A DNA stretch of 64,000 nt from Vibrio diabolicus (GCA_001048675.1 CCKK01000003.1:62001-126000), one strand, 5' to 3'; positions 8,709-18,735 are shown, numbered from the stretch's first letter. Notes: generated by a model not told the origin, from the letters alone. Numbers and translations are program-made.

Positions 8709-10259
8709 TTAAGCAAACTTCTTAATCATTTCAGATAGGTCATTGGTACAACTTTGCACTTTAGAGTTCATCTGATTCGTTTCTGTCATCAGATCATACG
8801 ATTCACTGTACTTTAAGTTAAGCGACTGGATGTTTTCGTTAATCTCATCCGTTACGTAAACCTGTTCTTCTATCGCTACCGCAATTTGTTGATTTCGCTC
8901 GACTACATCCTGAACGAGAGATTGCAGCTGTTGGATGCTCTCTAAAGCCGTGCCTAATAATGTTACCGTTCCAGTCGACATTTCATTGCCTTTCTCTAGC
9001 GCAGAAACCGCTGATTTACTGCCCTTTTGAATTCCTTCAATGGCCGCTTTAATTTCTGTTGTCGATTCCTGTGTTCTTTTAGCAAGGGTTCTCACTTCAT
9101 CCGCAACGACTGCAAAGCCTCTCCCTTGCTCGCCTGCCCTCGCCGCTTCAATTGCTGCATTCAACGCTAATAAGTTGGTTTGTTCAGCAATATCATTGAT
9201 CACTTCAACAACGGTTCCTATTTGCTCGGTTTGTTGGTTCAAACGCATGACCACTTTAGAGATTTCGCCGAGCTCATCCACCAGCTCTAGTACCGAGTGG
9301 TTAACATTATCGATAACGCTACGGCTATCTGTCATCGTGTTCTGCGCTTCTAGCGTAGCATCGGCCGTCGCTTGAGCATTATTTGATATCTCAGATGATG
9401 AGGCTTGCATCTCGTTGACCGCTGTAGCGACCGAGTCGATCTCTATTTTCTGTGCACTCAAGTTTTCCGTCACTTGCTGGCTATTAGTCGCAGCACTGTT
9501 GGCACTTGCACGCGTTTCTTCGCAAGAGTCTTTTACAGACACCCCGACTCGCCCTAATAGCGCATCTGCAAATTGCTTACGCATCTTCATACCCAGCTCA
9601 ATTTCAGCCAGATCGTTAATTTTTCCGCAATAAATATACTCCATTAGTGGATTGTTGAAGTCTTGCCTAGCCTGTCTAGCAAGCTTCTCAACTGGCCTGG
9701 TTAATACATAAATTGAGAAAACGGAAAGTAATGCAGCAATGCCAAAGGCCACCGCTGGTGATTGATTCATTTGTAGAGTTAGCAAGCCAAGAAGGTTGGA
9801 AATGAAAAGAAAGAAGGCTGATCTCATCCACAAACGCGTACGGGGAAGATACATTTGCAATGGTTTACCGTTATTCCGAAGTTTTGAATACGCTTTTTCC
9901 GCTCGTTGAACGTGTATACGCTCAGGTTTAAATCGAACCGATTGGTACTCAACAACTTCACCATTGGATTTGATAGGAGAAGCAAACGCATCAACCCAAT
10001 AATACCCTCCGTTTTTACGTCGGTTTTTCACCATTCCCATCCAGTGTTTTCCGGCTTTTAGGTGCGTCCATAAATCTTTAAAAGCCTGTTTCGGCATGTC
10101 GGGGTGGCGTACAACATTGTGAGGCTTACCGATAAGTTCACCATCATCAAACCCCGCGACTTCATTAAAGTTTTCACTGGCATATTTGATATAGCTGGAC
10201 GTATCGGTGATAGAAACTAGGCTGTAACTCGAAGGGTAATCATATTCCGTTTCACTCAT
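8709..10259 (-). CDS. PAS-domain methyl-accepting chemotaxis protein (Aer-like)
   Basis: About 516 residues. An N-terminal PAS domain ([19 protein letters not shown], the Aer-type FAD-binding consensus) is followed by the [14 protein letters not shown] linker. One hydrophobic hairpin anchors it in the membrane (about 148-190, [15 protein letters not shown] and [18 protein letters not shown]). A cytoplasmic signalling domain carries the conserved tip [20 protein letters not shown] and [11 protein letters not shown]. No periplasmic sensor exists, so it should sense redox or energy state inside the cell and control CheA. ATG 10259 is preferred because TAAGGA precedes it by 9 bases; ATG 10265 is possible. 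Confidence 0.93.
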   Translation of the reverse strand: MSETEYDYPSSYSLVSITDTSSYIKYASENFNEVAGFDDGELIGKPHNVVRHPDMPKQAFKDLWTHLKAGKHWMGMVKNRRKNGGYYWVDAFASPIKSNGEVVEYQSVRFKPERIHVQRAEKAYSKLRNNGKPLQMYLPRTRLWMRSAFFLFISNLLGLLTLQMNQSPAVAFGIAALLSVFSIYVLTRPVEKLARQARQDFNNPLMEYIYCGKINDLAEIELGMKMRKQFADALLGRVGVSVKDSCEETRASANSAATNSQQVTENLSAQKIEIDSVATAVNEMQASSSEISNNAQATADATLEAQNTMTDSRSVIDNVNHSVLELVDELGEISKVVMRLNQQTEQIGTVVEVINDIAEQTNLLALNAAIEAARAGEQGRGFAVVADEVRTLAKRTQESTTEIKAAIEGIQKGSKSAVSALEKGNEMSTGTVTLLGTALESIQQLQSLVQDVVERNQQIAVAIEEQVYVTDEINENIQSLNLKYSESYDLMTETNQMNSKVQSCTNDLSEMIKKFA

Positions 10260-10543
10260 AAACATGTGTCCTTACATTGATTAGTTAAATAAACGGCAAG
10301 TATGAGTGTAGCAGCATAACATTTATGCGCATAATGATAAGCTCATTGTAAAATTCAATGAAATTACTGATAGGTCAATTTATTACCTGCAAACATAGTG
10401 GCGGTTTCACTCTCAAATAGCACTACCCTTGAGTGCTCACAAGATGCTGCATTGATTAAAATTAATACACAAAAGCGCTTCCTTACTGAGTTCGTAAATT
10501 GTTATAAATAAACGATTACAATGAAAACAAGGAAGACAAACAT

Positions 10544-11998
10544 ATGACTATTCGTTTTAGTCAACTTGCCGCTCAAGGGAACACGGCTCACCTATTTATT
10601 GACGATTGGAAAATAGACACTCAGCAATCTTGGGGAATATTCAGCGCGGATGGGGATATTGGAGCTCTACTTGGAGACCTTATTTGTGGTGAACTTTCAC
10701 CAATAAGCGGAAAACTTGAGCTTGATGGGCTGTCCGTTGCTCAAGTGTCGTTATCAGAGCAACAGCGATTACTGGAAAGAGAATTAGAAAAGGACGATAC
10801 AGACTTTCTTGATCGTATCGATCAAGGCAGTACCGTTTACTCACTCATTCAGGAGCGCAGCCAAGACGCTAATTTAATAGATCAGCTGATTACCGATCTC
10901 GACCTAACTCACCTTAAACACAGTGGCTTTCGTGTTCTCTCTACAGGGGAAACAAGACGAGTGATGTTAGCTCGCGCTTTAGCAACACAGCCTGATTTGT
11001 TACTGCTAGATAACCCATTTACTGGTTTAGATATTGCCCATCGAGCAGCTCTCGCTCACTATTTACACTCGCTTTCTCAAACCGTACAGCTACTGGTCAC
11101 CTTCTCTCGCGAGTCTGATATGCCTGAGTGGATTGATCGCGTTGCGCTTTTCAGTGCAGGAAAGCTGGACAGTACAATGGATAAATCCAGTTGGGATAAT
11201 CATCCAATCATTGGACAAATTAAATCTCAGTCCGAGCAACAGAGTGAAGAAATGATGAACTTGATACGTCAGCATCAGCACTCGACACACTTCGACAACC
11301 CAATATTTGAACTAACAAATGGGTCTGTTGAATACACTGATAAGAAGATCTTTACTGACTTAAACTGGCGAATAGACAAAGGTCAGCATTGGCAGGTCAA
11401 AGGCCCAAATGGCTGTGGGAAGAGCACCTTGCTTGGGTTAATCTTTGGTGATCATCCTCAGTGCTACAGCAATGACATTGATATCTTTGGTAAAAAGCGA
11501 GGGTCTGGCGAGACAATCTGGGAAATTAAGCAGCACATAGGCATGGTATCTTCAGCGTTACACCTTCAATACCGCGTTAACTGCAGTGCGCTAGACGTGA
11601 TTTTGTCCGGTTTTTACGACTCCATAGGGTTGTATAACCAACCCACTCGTAAAGAAGTGGACATCGCAAACGAATGGCTCGACATCCTACATATGAGCCA
11701 ATACCGAAAAACCTCATTCAAGCAATTAGAGTACGGTCAACAGCGCCTGTTGTTGATTGCAAGAGCCATCGTTAAACAACCAACATTACTGATTTTGGAC
11801 GAACCATATCAAGGGTTAGATTTTCTTGGTAGGCGTTTAGTTAAGAATACACTTGAGCTCATCGCCCGAGAGAATTTAAGCCAGCTATTGTATGTATCTC
11901 ATTACCAAGAAGACCGCTTGGATAGCATCAAGAATGAGCTAGAGTTTGTTTTTGATGACAATGACCAATGTTATCGGGCTAACGTTTACCAATCATAA
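10544..11998 (+). CDS. modF: ModF-like tandem ABC ATPase
   Basis: 484 residues with two ABC nucleotide-binding domains and no membrane segment, like E. coli ModF, linked to molybdate transport. Domain 2 is canonical: Walker A KGPNGCGKSTLL (about 284-295), the YSNDIDIFGKKRGSGETIWE stretch typical of ModF, signature-like LEYGQQR, and Walker B LLILDEPYQGLD. Domain 1 keeps the signature LSTGETRR and Walker B LLLLDNPFTGLD. Its P-loop is replaced by FSADGDIGALLGD, with no GxxGxGK lysine, so this site probably does not hydrolyse ATP. No modABC genes are adjacent. It overlaps the convergent EAL gene by 13 bases at the 3' ends. Confidence 0.88.
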   Translation: MTIRFSQLAAQGNTAHLFIDDWKIDTQQSWGIFSADGDIGALLGDLICGELSPISGKLELDGLSVAQVSLSEQQRLLERELEKDDTDFLDRIDQGSTVYSLIQERSQDANLIDQLITDLDLTHLKHSGFRVLSTGETRRVMLARALATQPDLLLLDNPFTGLDIAHRAALAHYLHSLSQTVQLLVTFSRESDMPEWIDRVALFSAGKLDSTMDKSSWDNHPIIGQIKSQSEQQSEEMMNLIRQHQHSTHFDNPIFELTNGSVEYTDKKIFTDLNWRIDKGQHWQVKGPNGCGKSTLLGLIFGDHPQCYSNDIDIFGKKRGSGETIWEIKQHIGMVSSALHLQYRVNCSALDVILSGFYDSIGLYNQPTRKEVDIANEWLDILHMSQYRKTSFKQLEYGQQRLLLIARAIVKQPTLLILDEPYQGLDFLGRRLVKNTLELIARENLSQLLYVSHYQEDRLDSIKNELEFVFDDNDQCYRANVYQS

Positions 11999-13458
11999 TG
12001 ACTTCGCTGAGCAAGTTGATCATAAGGTAAAGGCTTGGAGTAAAAATATCCTTGATGATATCGCACTCCCATTTTTTTCAAATGGTCGGCTTGCGCCGTT
12101 GTTTCTACACCTTCAGCGATGAGTTGTACTTTTAGCTCTTCAGCAAAGTGAACAATAGCTTTTAAAACGGAAGCACTAAGGCTAGGTATACCAATAGTTT
12201 CGACAAAACATTTATCAATTTTTAGGTAATCAATACGCATGTGCTGCAGAAACGCCAGCGAGGTTTGACCGGTACCAAAATCGTCGATCAACACATCAAT
12301 TCCATGTACTCGCAGCGCTGCGATGCACTTTCTGGCTTCAGCATCAATGAGTTGACGTTCTGTTATCTCTATGCCTAATGAGACGTTATTTCGACTTAAC
12401 TTCCTATCAATGAGTTGAATCTTTCTAATCGCGTTTGGCCCAACTAAGTAACCGGGCGGCACATTAATACCAAGGTGAACAGACTGATTAAAGTCTAATT
12501 TACTAAAGTCTTCTGCCGCTTTATCGAGAACGTAATCCGTGAGCAAAAAGACCAATCCACTTTGCTCCGCCGCTGGCACAAACTCATCAGGAGAAATGAA
12601 CCCTTTATTCTGATGTTCCCATCGCACTAGGGCTTCAAAACCAAATAGTTGACCAGTATCGACGTTAATCTGGGGCTGGTAATACAGAGTCAACTCGCCT
12701 TTCTTTATGGCTTTCTTTAAATCCAGAACCAAGCTTCGATGAGGATCGATAAATTTATTTAACGCATATAAGCAAAGATAGATAACAAAAATGATTGGAA
12801 TTGAATACAAAAAATAGGAAAGTGTTCTTTGTTTGACAAATAGATCACTAGCTTCACTCAAAGCTTCATATTCAAACATTTGCGACGATTTGATGCCAAT
12901 AGGATTACTTCCCGTTCTTAACGCTTCTTCAGGTGCAACTTGGTCATGGATAAATAAGGCAGAGCGCTTTAAGCGTAAATCGTTATTAAATCCTATCTTC
13001 GCATTAAAGTAGTCATGATCAATAATCGTCACCGCTTGATAACCTCGCTCTCCTTCGGTCACGACGAGCAAAAATTGGTCATATACGCTATCCACGTTTC
13101 CCAGTGCTAACGCTTGTCCCTCAGGAAATGTAATGTGCTCGGCTAACGGCTTAGAAATTATGCCCAGTTTAGAAGAGCACGTAATGATCCCATCTTTTAC
13201 AATCAGCATTTCTTCGATATCTCGTTCAAACATCAAGTTTTGCTGAAGCTCTTCACATCGTCTAGGATGCAACAAAGCCGTTCGGTTTTCGGTCTCTATT
13301 TGGAATAAAATTTCGTCTGCGATTTGAACATTTTTTTCTAATAGATGGTTGAGGTTGTTTTGCACGCTTTCACGAGCTAAATACAAGACCTCGCTAACAA
13401 TCAAAGGAATGGGCAACAAAAAAATGATGGCTTTTTTAAAAAGCGCCTTATTCAGCAT
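11986..13458 (-). CDS. CSS-motif EAL-domain c-di-GMP phosphodiesterase
   Basis: 490 residues. TM1 (about 9-28) is followed by a periplasmic CSS-type sensor of about 180 residues with the defining Cys-Ser-Ser in DGIITCSSKLG, then TM2 (about 216-234). The cytoplasmic EAL domain is complete: FEALVRW, LGIEITERQLIDAE, IDDFGTGQTSLAF, YLKIDKCFV, IAEGVETTAQADHL, YHQGYFYSKPLP. It should degrade cyclic di-GMP under redox control through the periplasmic disulfide, as in the E. coli PdeB/C/D family. AAAGG precedes the ATG. No GGDEF partner lies nearby. Its upstream region carries possible RNA structure, listed separately. Confidence 0.92.
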   Translation of the reverse strand: MLNKALFKKAIIFLLPIPLIVSEVLYLARESVQNNLNHLLEKNVQIADEILFQIETENRTALLHPRRCEELQQNLMFERDIEEMLIVKDGIITCSSKLGIISKPLAEHITFPEGQALALGNVDSVYDQFLLVVTEGERGYQAVTIIDHDYFNAKIGFNNDLRLKRSALFIHDQVAPEEALRTGSNPIGIKSSQMFEYEALSEASDLFVKQRTLSYFLYSIPIIFVIYLCLYALNKFIDPHRSLVLDLKKAIKKGELTLYYQPQINVDTGQLFGFEALVRWEHQNKGFISPDEFVPAAEQSGLVFLLTDYVLDKAAEDFSKLDFNQSVHLGINVPPGYLVGPNAIRKIQLIDRKLSRNNVSLGIEITERQLIDAEARKCIAALRVHGIDVLIDDFGTGQTSLAFLQHMRIDYLKIDKCFVETIGIPSLSASVLKAIVHFAEELKVQLIAEGVETTAQADHLKKMGVRYHQGYFYSKPLPYDQLAQRSHYDW

Positions 13459-13631
13459 ATAAAAGTAACCTTTTATAAAACCGATTTACTGAGATGGTAT
13501 CTGGATTCTGATACCCACTAGCAACTCTCGTTTATAATATTATTTATTTAGATTAATTCAGTATGCGAAACACTTGGTAATACCGCAAACTAAACAATGC
13601 CTTAATCCCTCCTGTTCCAATTTAGCATCAA

Positions 13632-13726
13632 ACGACTCAAACCTGAGACGTCAATACGACATCATTTTTGAGCCCATCGGTACCGAGGTAAGCCCTCAGT
13701 CGTCAAATTCTCACCCTGCGAGAATT
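13632..13726. other. Structured intergenic segment, candidate cis-regulatory RNA
   Basis: The 348-base space between divergent genes holds several complementary elements: acgact (13632-13637) with agtcgt (13698-13703), a ctca/tgag hairpin inside, a CGGTACCG palindrome, and aattctc (13706-13712) with gagaatt (13720-13726) around a 7-base loop. It could be leader RNA of the EAL gene (minus) or of the IclR gene (plus), or an operator cluster for IclR. I cannot match it to a known riboswitch. Confidence 0.28.
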
Positions 13727-13806
13727 ACCCATTAAAATTATTTTTCTTTTCTCAGTGATTAAGAATTATATTTGTCGTAATTCATATAACACGTTACAAC
13801 ACTCTC

Positions 13807-14541
13807 ATGACGACAAACAAAGCTAATGCGAACCAGGTAAACGAAAAAGCACTGCAGTTGTTAATGCAAGTTGCAGTTAGTCCATTCCCAGTCTCTGCGA
13901 AAACGCTAAGCGAGCAATTGAACGTTCCTTTGAGCAGTCTCTACCGACACTTGAAGCTACTCAAAGAGTGGAACTTGATTGAAGAAAGCGTACACGACAA
14001 GACATTTGTCGTTGGCCCGGCAGCATTGCTGCTCATGCATAGCTATGAGACCGCACAGCATGGGTTAGATATGGTCGAAACCATACTGGCTCGGTTGGTA
14101 CAACAAACAGGGGAAATGGCCGCTTATATGGTACCTGCAGGGTATCGCGCGCTTTGTGTCAGACAAAAAGAAAGTATGCAGGCGCTGCGTTGCAGCTTCG
14201 TCCAGGGTCAAAGTCAACCTCTGCTACGTGGTGCCTCATCTAAAGTGATGCTCGCTTTTATGCCTCAAAGTCGATGCGAGAAAATCTTGAGATACTTTAA
14301 TCAAGATCACCGACGAGACGAATGGGAACAAGAGCTCACAACCATCCGTAAACACGGATATGCCGTCAGTACTTCAGAAATTGACCCGGGTGTTTCTGGC
14401 ATCAGTGCACCAGTGATGAAAGGAAGCAAACTGATCGGCGCGGTCTCGGTGATGGCTCCGGCCCACCGAGTCGAAAAGGATAAGCAGCGCATTATTTTGC
14501 ATGTGTTGCAAGCGGCAAGGGCACTACCACCAGAAAGGTAA
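13807..14541 (+). CDS. IclR-family transcriptional regulator
   Basis: 244 residues. An N-terminal winged helix (KALQLLMQVAVSPFPVSAKT through LSSLYRHLKLLKEWNLI) binds DNA. The C-terminal ~170 residues are the IclR effector domain (YRALCVRQKESMQALRCSF, LRGASSKVMLAFMP, GVSGISAPVMKGSKLIGAVS). It ends 6 bases before the arginase-fold gene, so the two are probably cotranscribed, which suggests a shared pathway. No clear ribosome site is seen before the ATG. Effector unknown. Confidence 0.92.
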   Translation: MTTNKANANQVNEKALQLLMQVAVSPFPVSAKTLSEQLNVPLSSLYRHLKLLKEWNLIEESVHDKTFVVGPAALLLMHSYETAQHGLDMVETILARLVQQTGEMAAYMVPAGYRALCVRQKESMQALRCSFVQGQSQPLLRGASSKVMLAFMPQSRCEKILRYFNQDHRRDEWEQELTTIRKHGYAVSTSEIDPGVSGISAPVMKGSKLIGAVSVMAPAHRVEKDKQRIILHVLQAARALPPER

Positions 14542-14547
14542 TTCATC

Positions 14548-15387
14548 ATGTTAAGCTTTTTCAAACGCTATAAACTCCACCACACCGTGAAACAGCCACA
14601 GCATTACCCTTTTTCTTTTATGACAGTGTGTGAGTATTTGCCTCCCATGTCTAAGGGTGCGTTTGAATTAGCTGATCAAAGTTTAGAAAATGCTAGCGAC
14701 TGGCTGTACCAACAGCATGATCATGAAACCGCTGAAAACTTTGGTCACTTCAACCACGACAAGCTGGAAAATGGCGAGTTTCAGGAAGCGTTAAGCCTTT
14801 CGCTTTCTCGTCATTCTATTCCCGTTTTAGTGACCAACTGTACCGAGGCAATCTTGTCCATGTTACCTGTGGTTGTGTCCTATCGAGACGAAGTGGGTGT
14901 GGTAAATATTGGACATGACATGAACTTGAAGCCAACACTTGAACCACGTTTAGGCTCGGCATTCCATTTTGCTCTTTCTCGCTATCAAAACGTGCGATTA
15001 TTTTTTGCTGGTGTTAGCGAACAAGATACAAAGCAAGAAACGTGGGAATACGCGGAGGATCAAGGTTGTGACTGGGTAACCGATAAAGAGTTTTCTTTTC
15101 GTCATCGCAATAATGTAAAGCAGTTGATCGGCAATTACCTCGACCATTGCGACCAAATAATCCTCAGTATCGACCTTGGCTCCCTAAAAACCAAAAACAG
15201 CCTTGATGGTACCTCAGAGATTGATATCCAAATGGTTCTACGCACCATTAGGCAATGTCTGGTTGCAGGTAAAGTCAGAGCCATTCAACTCGTAGGCGAT
15301 CGCGATCGTCTGGTCTATTCGAGACAAACGAAAGCCATACTAGAAGAGTTATATCAAATGGCCCCACTCATTGTTCACGCAGCCTAG
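14548..15387 (+). CDS. Arginase/formiminoglutamase-fold protein with degenerate metal site
   Basis: 279 residues whose motifs follow the ureohydrolase fold: VGVVNIGHDMNLKP sits where NFDAHFDLR is expected, VRLFFAGVSEQDTKQ matches the LGISR strand, and IILSIDLGSLKT matches SIDxDxxDP. The metal ligands are missing: the GGDH/GGGHE position reads TNCTE, DxHxD reads GHDMN out of register, and the second Asp of SIDxD is Gly. It is therefore unlikely to be a Mn-dependent arginase, agmatinase or HutG, and may be a binding or regulatory pseudoenzyme. AAGG lies 9 bases ahead of the ATG, 6 bases after the IclR gene. Fold fairly likely; function unknown. Confidence 0.65.
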   Translation: MLSFFKRYKLHHTVKQPQHYPFSFMTVCEYLPPMSKGAFELADQSLENASDWLYQQHDHETAENFGHFNHDKLENGEFQEALSLSLSRHSIPVLVTNCTEAILSMLPVVVSYRDEVGVVNIGHDMNLKPTLEPRLGSAFHFALSRYQNVRLFFAGVSEQDTKQETWEYAEDQGCDWVTDKEFSFRHRNNVKQLIGNYLDHCDQIILSIDLGSLKTKNSLDGTSEIDIQMVLRTIRQCLVAGKVRAIQLVGDRDRLVYSRQTKAILEELYQMAPLIVHAA

Positions 15388-15399
15388 GATTAAGTTCTG

Positions 15400-15434
15400 T
15401 TCAGAATCAGGACGCTCAAGCTACTGGTTCTGAA
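15400..15434 (+). terminator. Stem-loop after the arginase-fold gene
   Basis: An 11-bp stem ttcagaatcag / ctggttctgaa (one G-U) lies 12 bases after the stop codon. No clear T-run follows, so termination is uncertain. The rest of the 306-base gap to 15694 shows nothing further. Confidence 0.45.
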
Positions 15435-15693
15435 TCAACATGGTTAATTATTATCTTTACCAACAAATAGTTACATGAATAAAGCGACTCATGTCACACT
15501 TAGCTATTGAACTAATCTCATACTTACGTTCTAATAACGCCACTAAGCTTTGGTATGACATACGAAATAAAAATAGCCAAAGTTCAATAAGTAAGCGGAT
15601 TAAAAACCAAAAACACCGCCGACATTTCAACTTCTGTGAGCACTTGCTCACGCTCGCTTGATGCCATCTTGTTCCACTTTTTTAGGACATTTG

Positions 15694-18600
15694 ATGATGC
15701 GTCTTTGCAGTATTTTCGCTGCGGTTCTTGTTTTACCGCTAGCCTCACACGCCACCACTTATGACGTCAAAGATCTATCTGAGTTAGGTCAACTTTGCTC
15801 ACACAAGAGCTTTAGTATCGGAAGTGATGGTACGACTTATCACTGTACAGGGAAACTAGTCCTACCCGCAGGTGACAAAATTGTCTCCTCATTACCGGAA
15901 AAAGAGATAACGCTAGAAGCAGCTCATGGCATTGTGTTAGAGGGAAACAATACGATTGGTGAACCCAATAAGCGTATCTCTCTACACGCACTCGCTACCG
16001 GATTAACGGTTAACAATGAGAAAGCTTCAAGCATTGACGATTACCAAAACAAGCACACGGTTATCTATGGTGATCTTCTATCGGCTTACCCAACAAAGCT
16101 GAATAACGTTCTCATCGATGGGGATATAGAGCTAACAGGTGAGGCCCTTCATATTGATGGTGAGTACAACACCATTATTGGTGACATTTTGACTCACAGT
16201 ACGACCGATATATTCAACGCTAACGTTTGTGGCACCATTGAATCAAAAGGCCATCAATTGCATCTCAAGACGAAGAACCCTTTCCAACGACATTTCGTCG
16301 TCGGTGACATTGTGGCGCACAGTTCTCTGCTTATTGATGACATGGAGATCTACGGCACTACTGAGACTAAAGGAGCATCTGCCGCATTGAACGGTTCGTT
16401 CTATGGCTCTACTACAGCAATTAAATACTTCCAAACATTGAACTTCAACAACGCTCCAAATCAGCCAAGTCAAGTTTGTGGTGAAATCCAACAAACGCCA
16501 GGAAGTGCACAAACGAAAGCACAAGACAACAAATACACGCAATACTGTGGATTAGACGACACTGATTGTCACTACTCCTCTCAGGTCTGTCCGATCACCC
16601 CTCAAGATGTTCCGAATTGCAGCATGCAACCTCCATCAGAGAACGACTTCGACCTAAGCGTCACACCATCGGACGATATGGCACTGATGTGCGGCGACGA
16701 TCTTCCGCAATTTACAGCAACAACAACCAATAATGGAGAAGTTGTAAGCGCAGAAGTCAGTGCTGCCCCATCACACCCTGACTTGTTCACTTTAGAGGTG
16801 GTCAAAGGTCAGCAGACATTAAAAGCAAACCAATTTATGTCTGACGACAATGGTAAGCTCGTTGTTCGAGTGGTCCCGAACGATATTGATACCATCGCGT
16901 TAGATACGAACTACACGCTGACTTTCACTATGGCAGAAGACACCAGCAAGCATCAAACGGTTAGCTTTATGTTTACGCCATATATGTTTGAGGCCTATTC
17001 AAAGACGAAAAGCGCAACTTTAAATGAAATACGCGTTATTGCAGGTAAACCAGAAAACGTGCATACGCGATTGCTTGCTTGTGCTTCCACCGGCGAACCT
17101 GTAGTCGCAAGCAACTACAATGGTACTCCTAAGATTTTTCATCCATTGGTTCAACCATTAGGAGGAAGTGAAGGAAACTTTAGCTATTCAGCGGAATTTA
17201 AAGACGGCTTGTCTGAACATGGTCTTGTCACGAACGAGTCCGGCATATTTGAAGTGACACTGTCCGATCATTTTGAATGTGAGGGATTTGAAGAGTGCCC
17301 TGAAGAAGGCAAAGTGGAAGTGAAAGGGACATTTAATGTGTACTCGCGACCATGGACACTCGCTATTTGTGACAACCAACGTGCTTTGCCTTCTGGCACC
17401 TCTGAACAAGGAGATGGGTTTATTGCCGCCGGAGAACTTTTCTCTCTAACAGTGAAGCCGATCATTTGGCAAACTGACGGCTCTGTAAGTGGTTCTGTTG
17501 AATCAGCACGTTATTGTGATGCCTCTATCACCCGTAATTTTATGCTTGATGACGCTCCAGCAGCATCCGTTGTCTTGTCGAGTGAGCAACATACGCCATC
17601 AGAGACAGCGAACCAAACCTCGAAATTGCTAAAAAGTAGTTACTCACTGGCTCAGGCGCATAATTCAGCTAAGAATGATCAATTCGTCTTTAATGGATTA
17701 TATTGGGAAGAAGTCGGGAGCTTGAGAGTAAAAACAAACCTAGAAAGTAAATATCTAGGTATGACTGTTAACGAAGGCTATCGTTACATCGGTCGTTTTT
17801 ACCCAAAATATTTTCAAGTGCAAGACCAAGAATGGCACTACCCACATGGCCAAACTTTTGCTTACATGAATCAACCTTTTGAAAAAGTCACTTACGATGT
17901 TGTCGCACTCAATGCGAATAAAGAAAACGTGAAGAACTACGTCCACTTTTCATCTAACCTTCAACAACATTTCGATTTAGGCGAGCTAAGCTCATACTCC
18001 GATCGGTTTTTGCCGCCTAAGCCTAAGAAGGTAGACTGGAAACTACTGGGTAACGCGAGTGTTGGAACGTTTGTGATCGAGAAGCCCTCGACCAATGCGA
18101 CTTGTAACAATAGCCCATGTTGGAAAAAGAACACGACCGATAAACAATACCCTGATGGCCCATTTAATAAAGGGACTAACAGTGACAGCAGCAAAATAGG
18201 TATAGTCACGACTAAAGCCGTTGATGAGGTAAATTTCTTTGATAACAGCGAAATGCTCACTCAACAACCGGACATTCGATTCGGTCGTTTGAACTTTCAA
18301 GATGTGGGTGGCAACCAAGGCATGGTGGTCAAAGTGCCACTTGATGTGGAAATTTGGCAAAACGGTCGATTTACGACGAACTTCGATGACAGCTCAACAA
18401 CGGCGAATGGTGAATATTACTTCAGCACGCCAATTTGGTCGCATGCGCCAGCAAACAACGCCCTGCTTTCTGGCGTTGGAACGATGAGTATTGGCAGAAT
18501 GACCGATATCGTTGCAAGCCAAATTGACTCAGCGCGCGAGCAAATACAATTCCACCTAGATTTAGACAGCTCAGGCAATCGCATCCCTTGGCTGAAATAC

Positions 18601-18720
18601 GACTGGGATAGCTCTACAAGTGAAGAGGAAAACCCACCCGTCATTGTTACGTTTGGTATTCACCGAGGAAACGATCGCATTATTTATCGTGGTGAACCCA
18701 ATATGCTTGGCCTAAATTAA
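15694..18720 (+). CDS. Large exported MshQ-like surface protein (DUF6701 C-terminus)
   Basis: About 1008 residues with a signal peptide (MMRLCSIFAAVLVLPLASHA). The N-terminal half is a repetitive beta-rich, beta-helix-like region (IVLEGNNTIGEP, ALHIDGEYNTIIGDI). A Cys-rich linker (about 255-310) and Ig-like beta segments follow. The last ~270 residues match the MshQ-type DUF6701 module: FGRLNFQDVGG, YYFSTPIWS, WLKYDWD, and the closing VTFGIHRGNDRIIYRGEP. MshQ belongs to the MSHA pilus locus, but no pilus gene is here, so this is an orphan adhesin-like paralogue. ATG 15694 is chosen because AGGA lies 6 bases ahead; an earlier in-frame ATG has no ribosome site and would spoil the signal peptide. 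Confidence 0.82.
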   Translation: MMRLCSIFAAVLVLPLASHATTYDVKDLSELGQLCSHKSFSIGSDGTTYHCTGKLVLPAGDKIVSSLPEKEITLEAAHGIVLEGNNTIGEPNKRISLHALATGLTVNNEKASSIDDYQNKHTVIYGDLLSAYPTKLNNVLIDGDIELTGEALHIDGEYNTIIGDILTHSTTDIFNANVCGTIESKGHQLHLKTKNPFQRHFVVGDIVAHSSLLIDDMEIYGTTETKGASAALNGSFYGSTTAIKYFQTLNFNNAPNQPSQVCGEIQQTPGSAQTKAQDNKYTQYCGLDDTDCHYSSQVCPITPQDVPNCSMQPPSENDFDLSVTPSDDMALMCGDDLPQFTATTTNNGEVVSAEVSAAPSHPDLFTLEVVKGQQTLKANQFMSDDNGKLVVRVVPNDIDTIALDTNYTLTFTMAEDTSKHQTVSFMFTPYMFEAYSKTKSATLNEIRVIAGKPENVHTRLLACASTGEPVVASNYNGTPKIFHPLVQPLGGSEGNFSYSAEFKDGLSEHGLVTNESGIFEVTLSDHFECEGFEECPEEGKVEVKGTFNVYSRPWTLAICDNQRALPSGTSEQGDGFIAAGELFSLTVKPIIWQTDGSVSGSVESARYCDASITRNFMLDDAPAASVVLSSEQHTPSETANQTSKLLKSSYSLAQAHNSAKNDQFVFNGLYWEEVGSLRVKTNLESKYLGMTVNEGYRYIGRFYPKYFQVQDQEWHYPHGQTFAYMNQPFEKVTYDVVALNANKENVKNYVHFSSNLQQHFDLGELSSYSDRFLPPKPKKVDWKLLGNASVGTFVIEKPSTNATCNNSPCWKKNTTDKQYPDGPFNKGTNSDSSKIGIVTTKAVDEVNFFDNSEMLTQQPDIRFGRLNFQDVGGNQGMVVKVPLDVEIWQNGRFTTNFDDSSTTANGEYYFSTPIWSHAPANNALLSGVGTMSIGRMTDIVASQIDSAREQIQFHLDLDSSGNRIPWLKYDWDSSTSEEENPPVIVTFGIHRGNDRIIYRGEPNMLGLN

Positions 18721-18735
18721 CGCGAAACGGCAAAC

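Noticed and set aside
13632..13726. c-di-GMP (GEMM) riboswitch before the EAL gene
   Set aside because: The stretch GGTACCGATGGGC is suggestive, but the other conserved parts of the GEMM core are absent and the order of elements does not fit.
15457..15651. A 64-codon frame on the minus strand upstream of the MshQ-like gene
   Set aside because: No ribosome site or recognisable domain; it lies in a region better explained as the promoter and leader of the MshQ-like gene.
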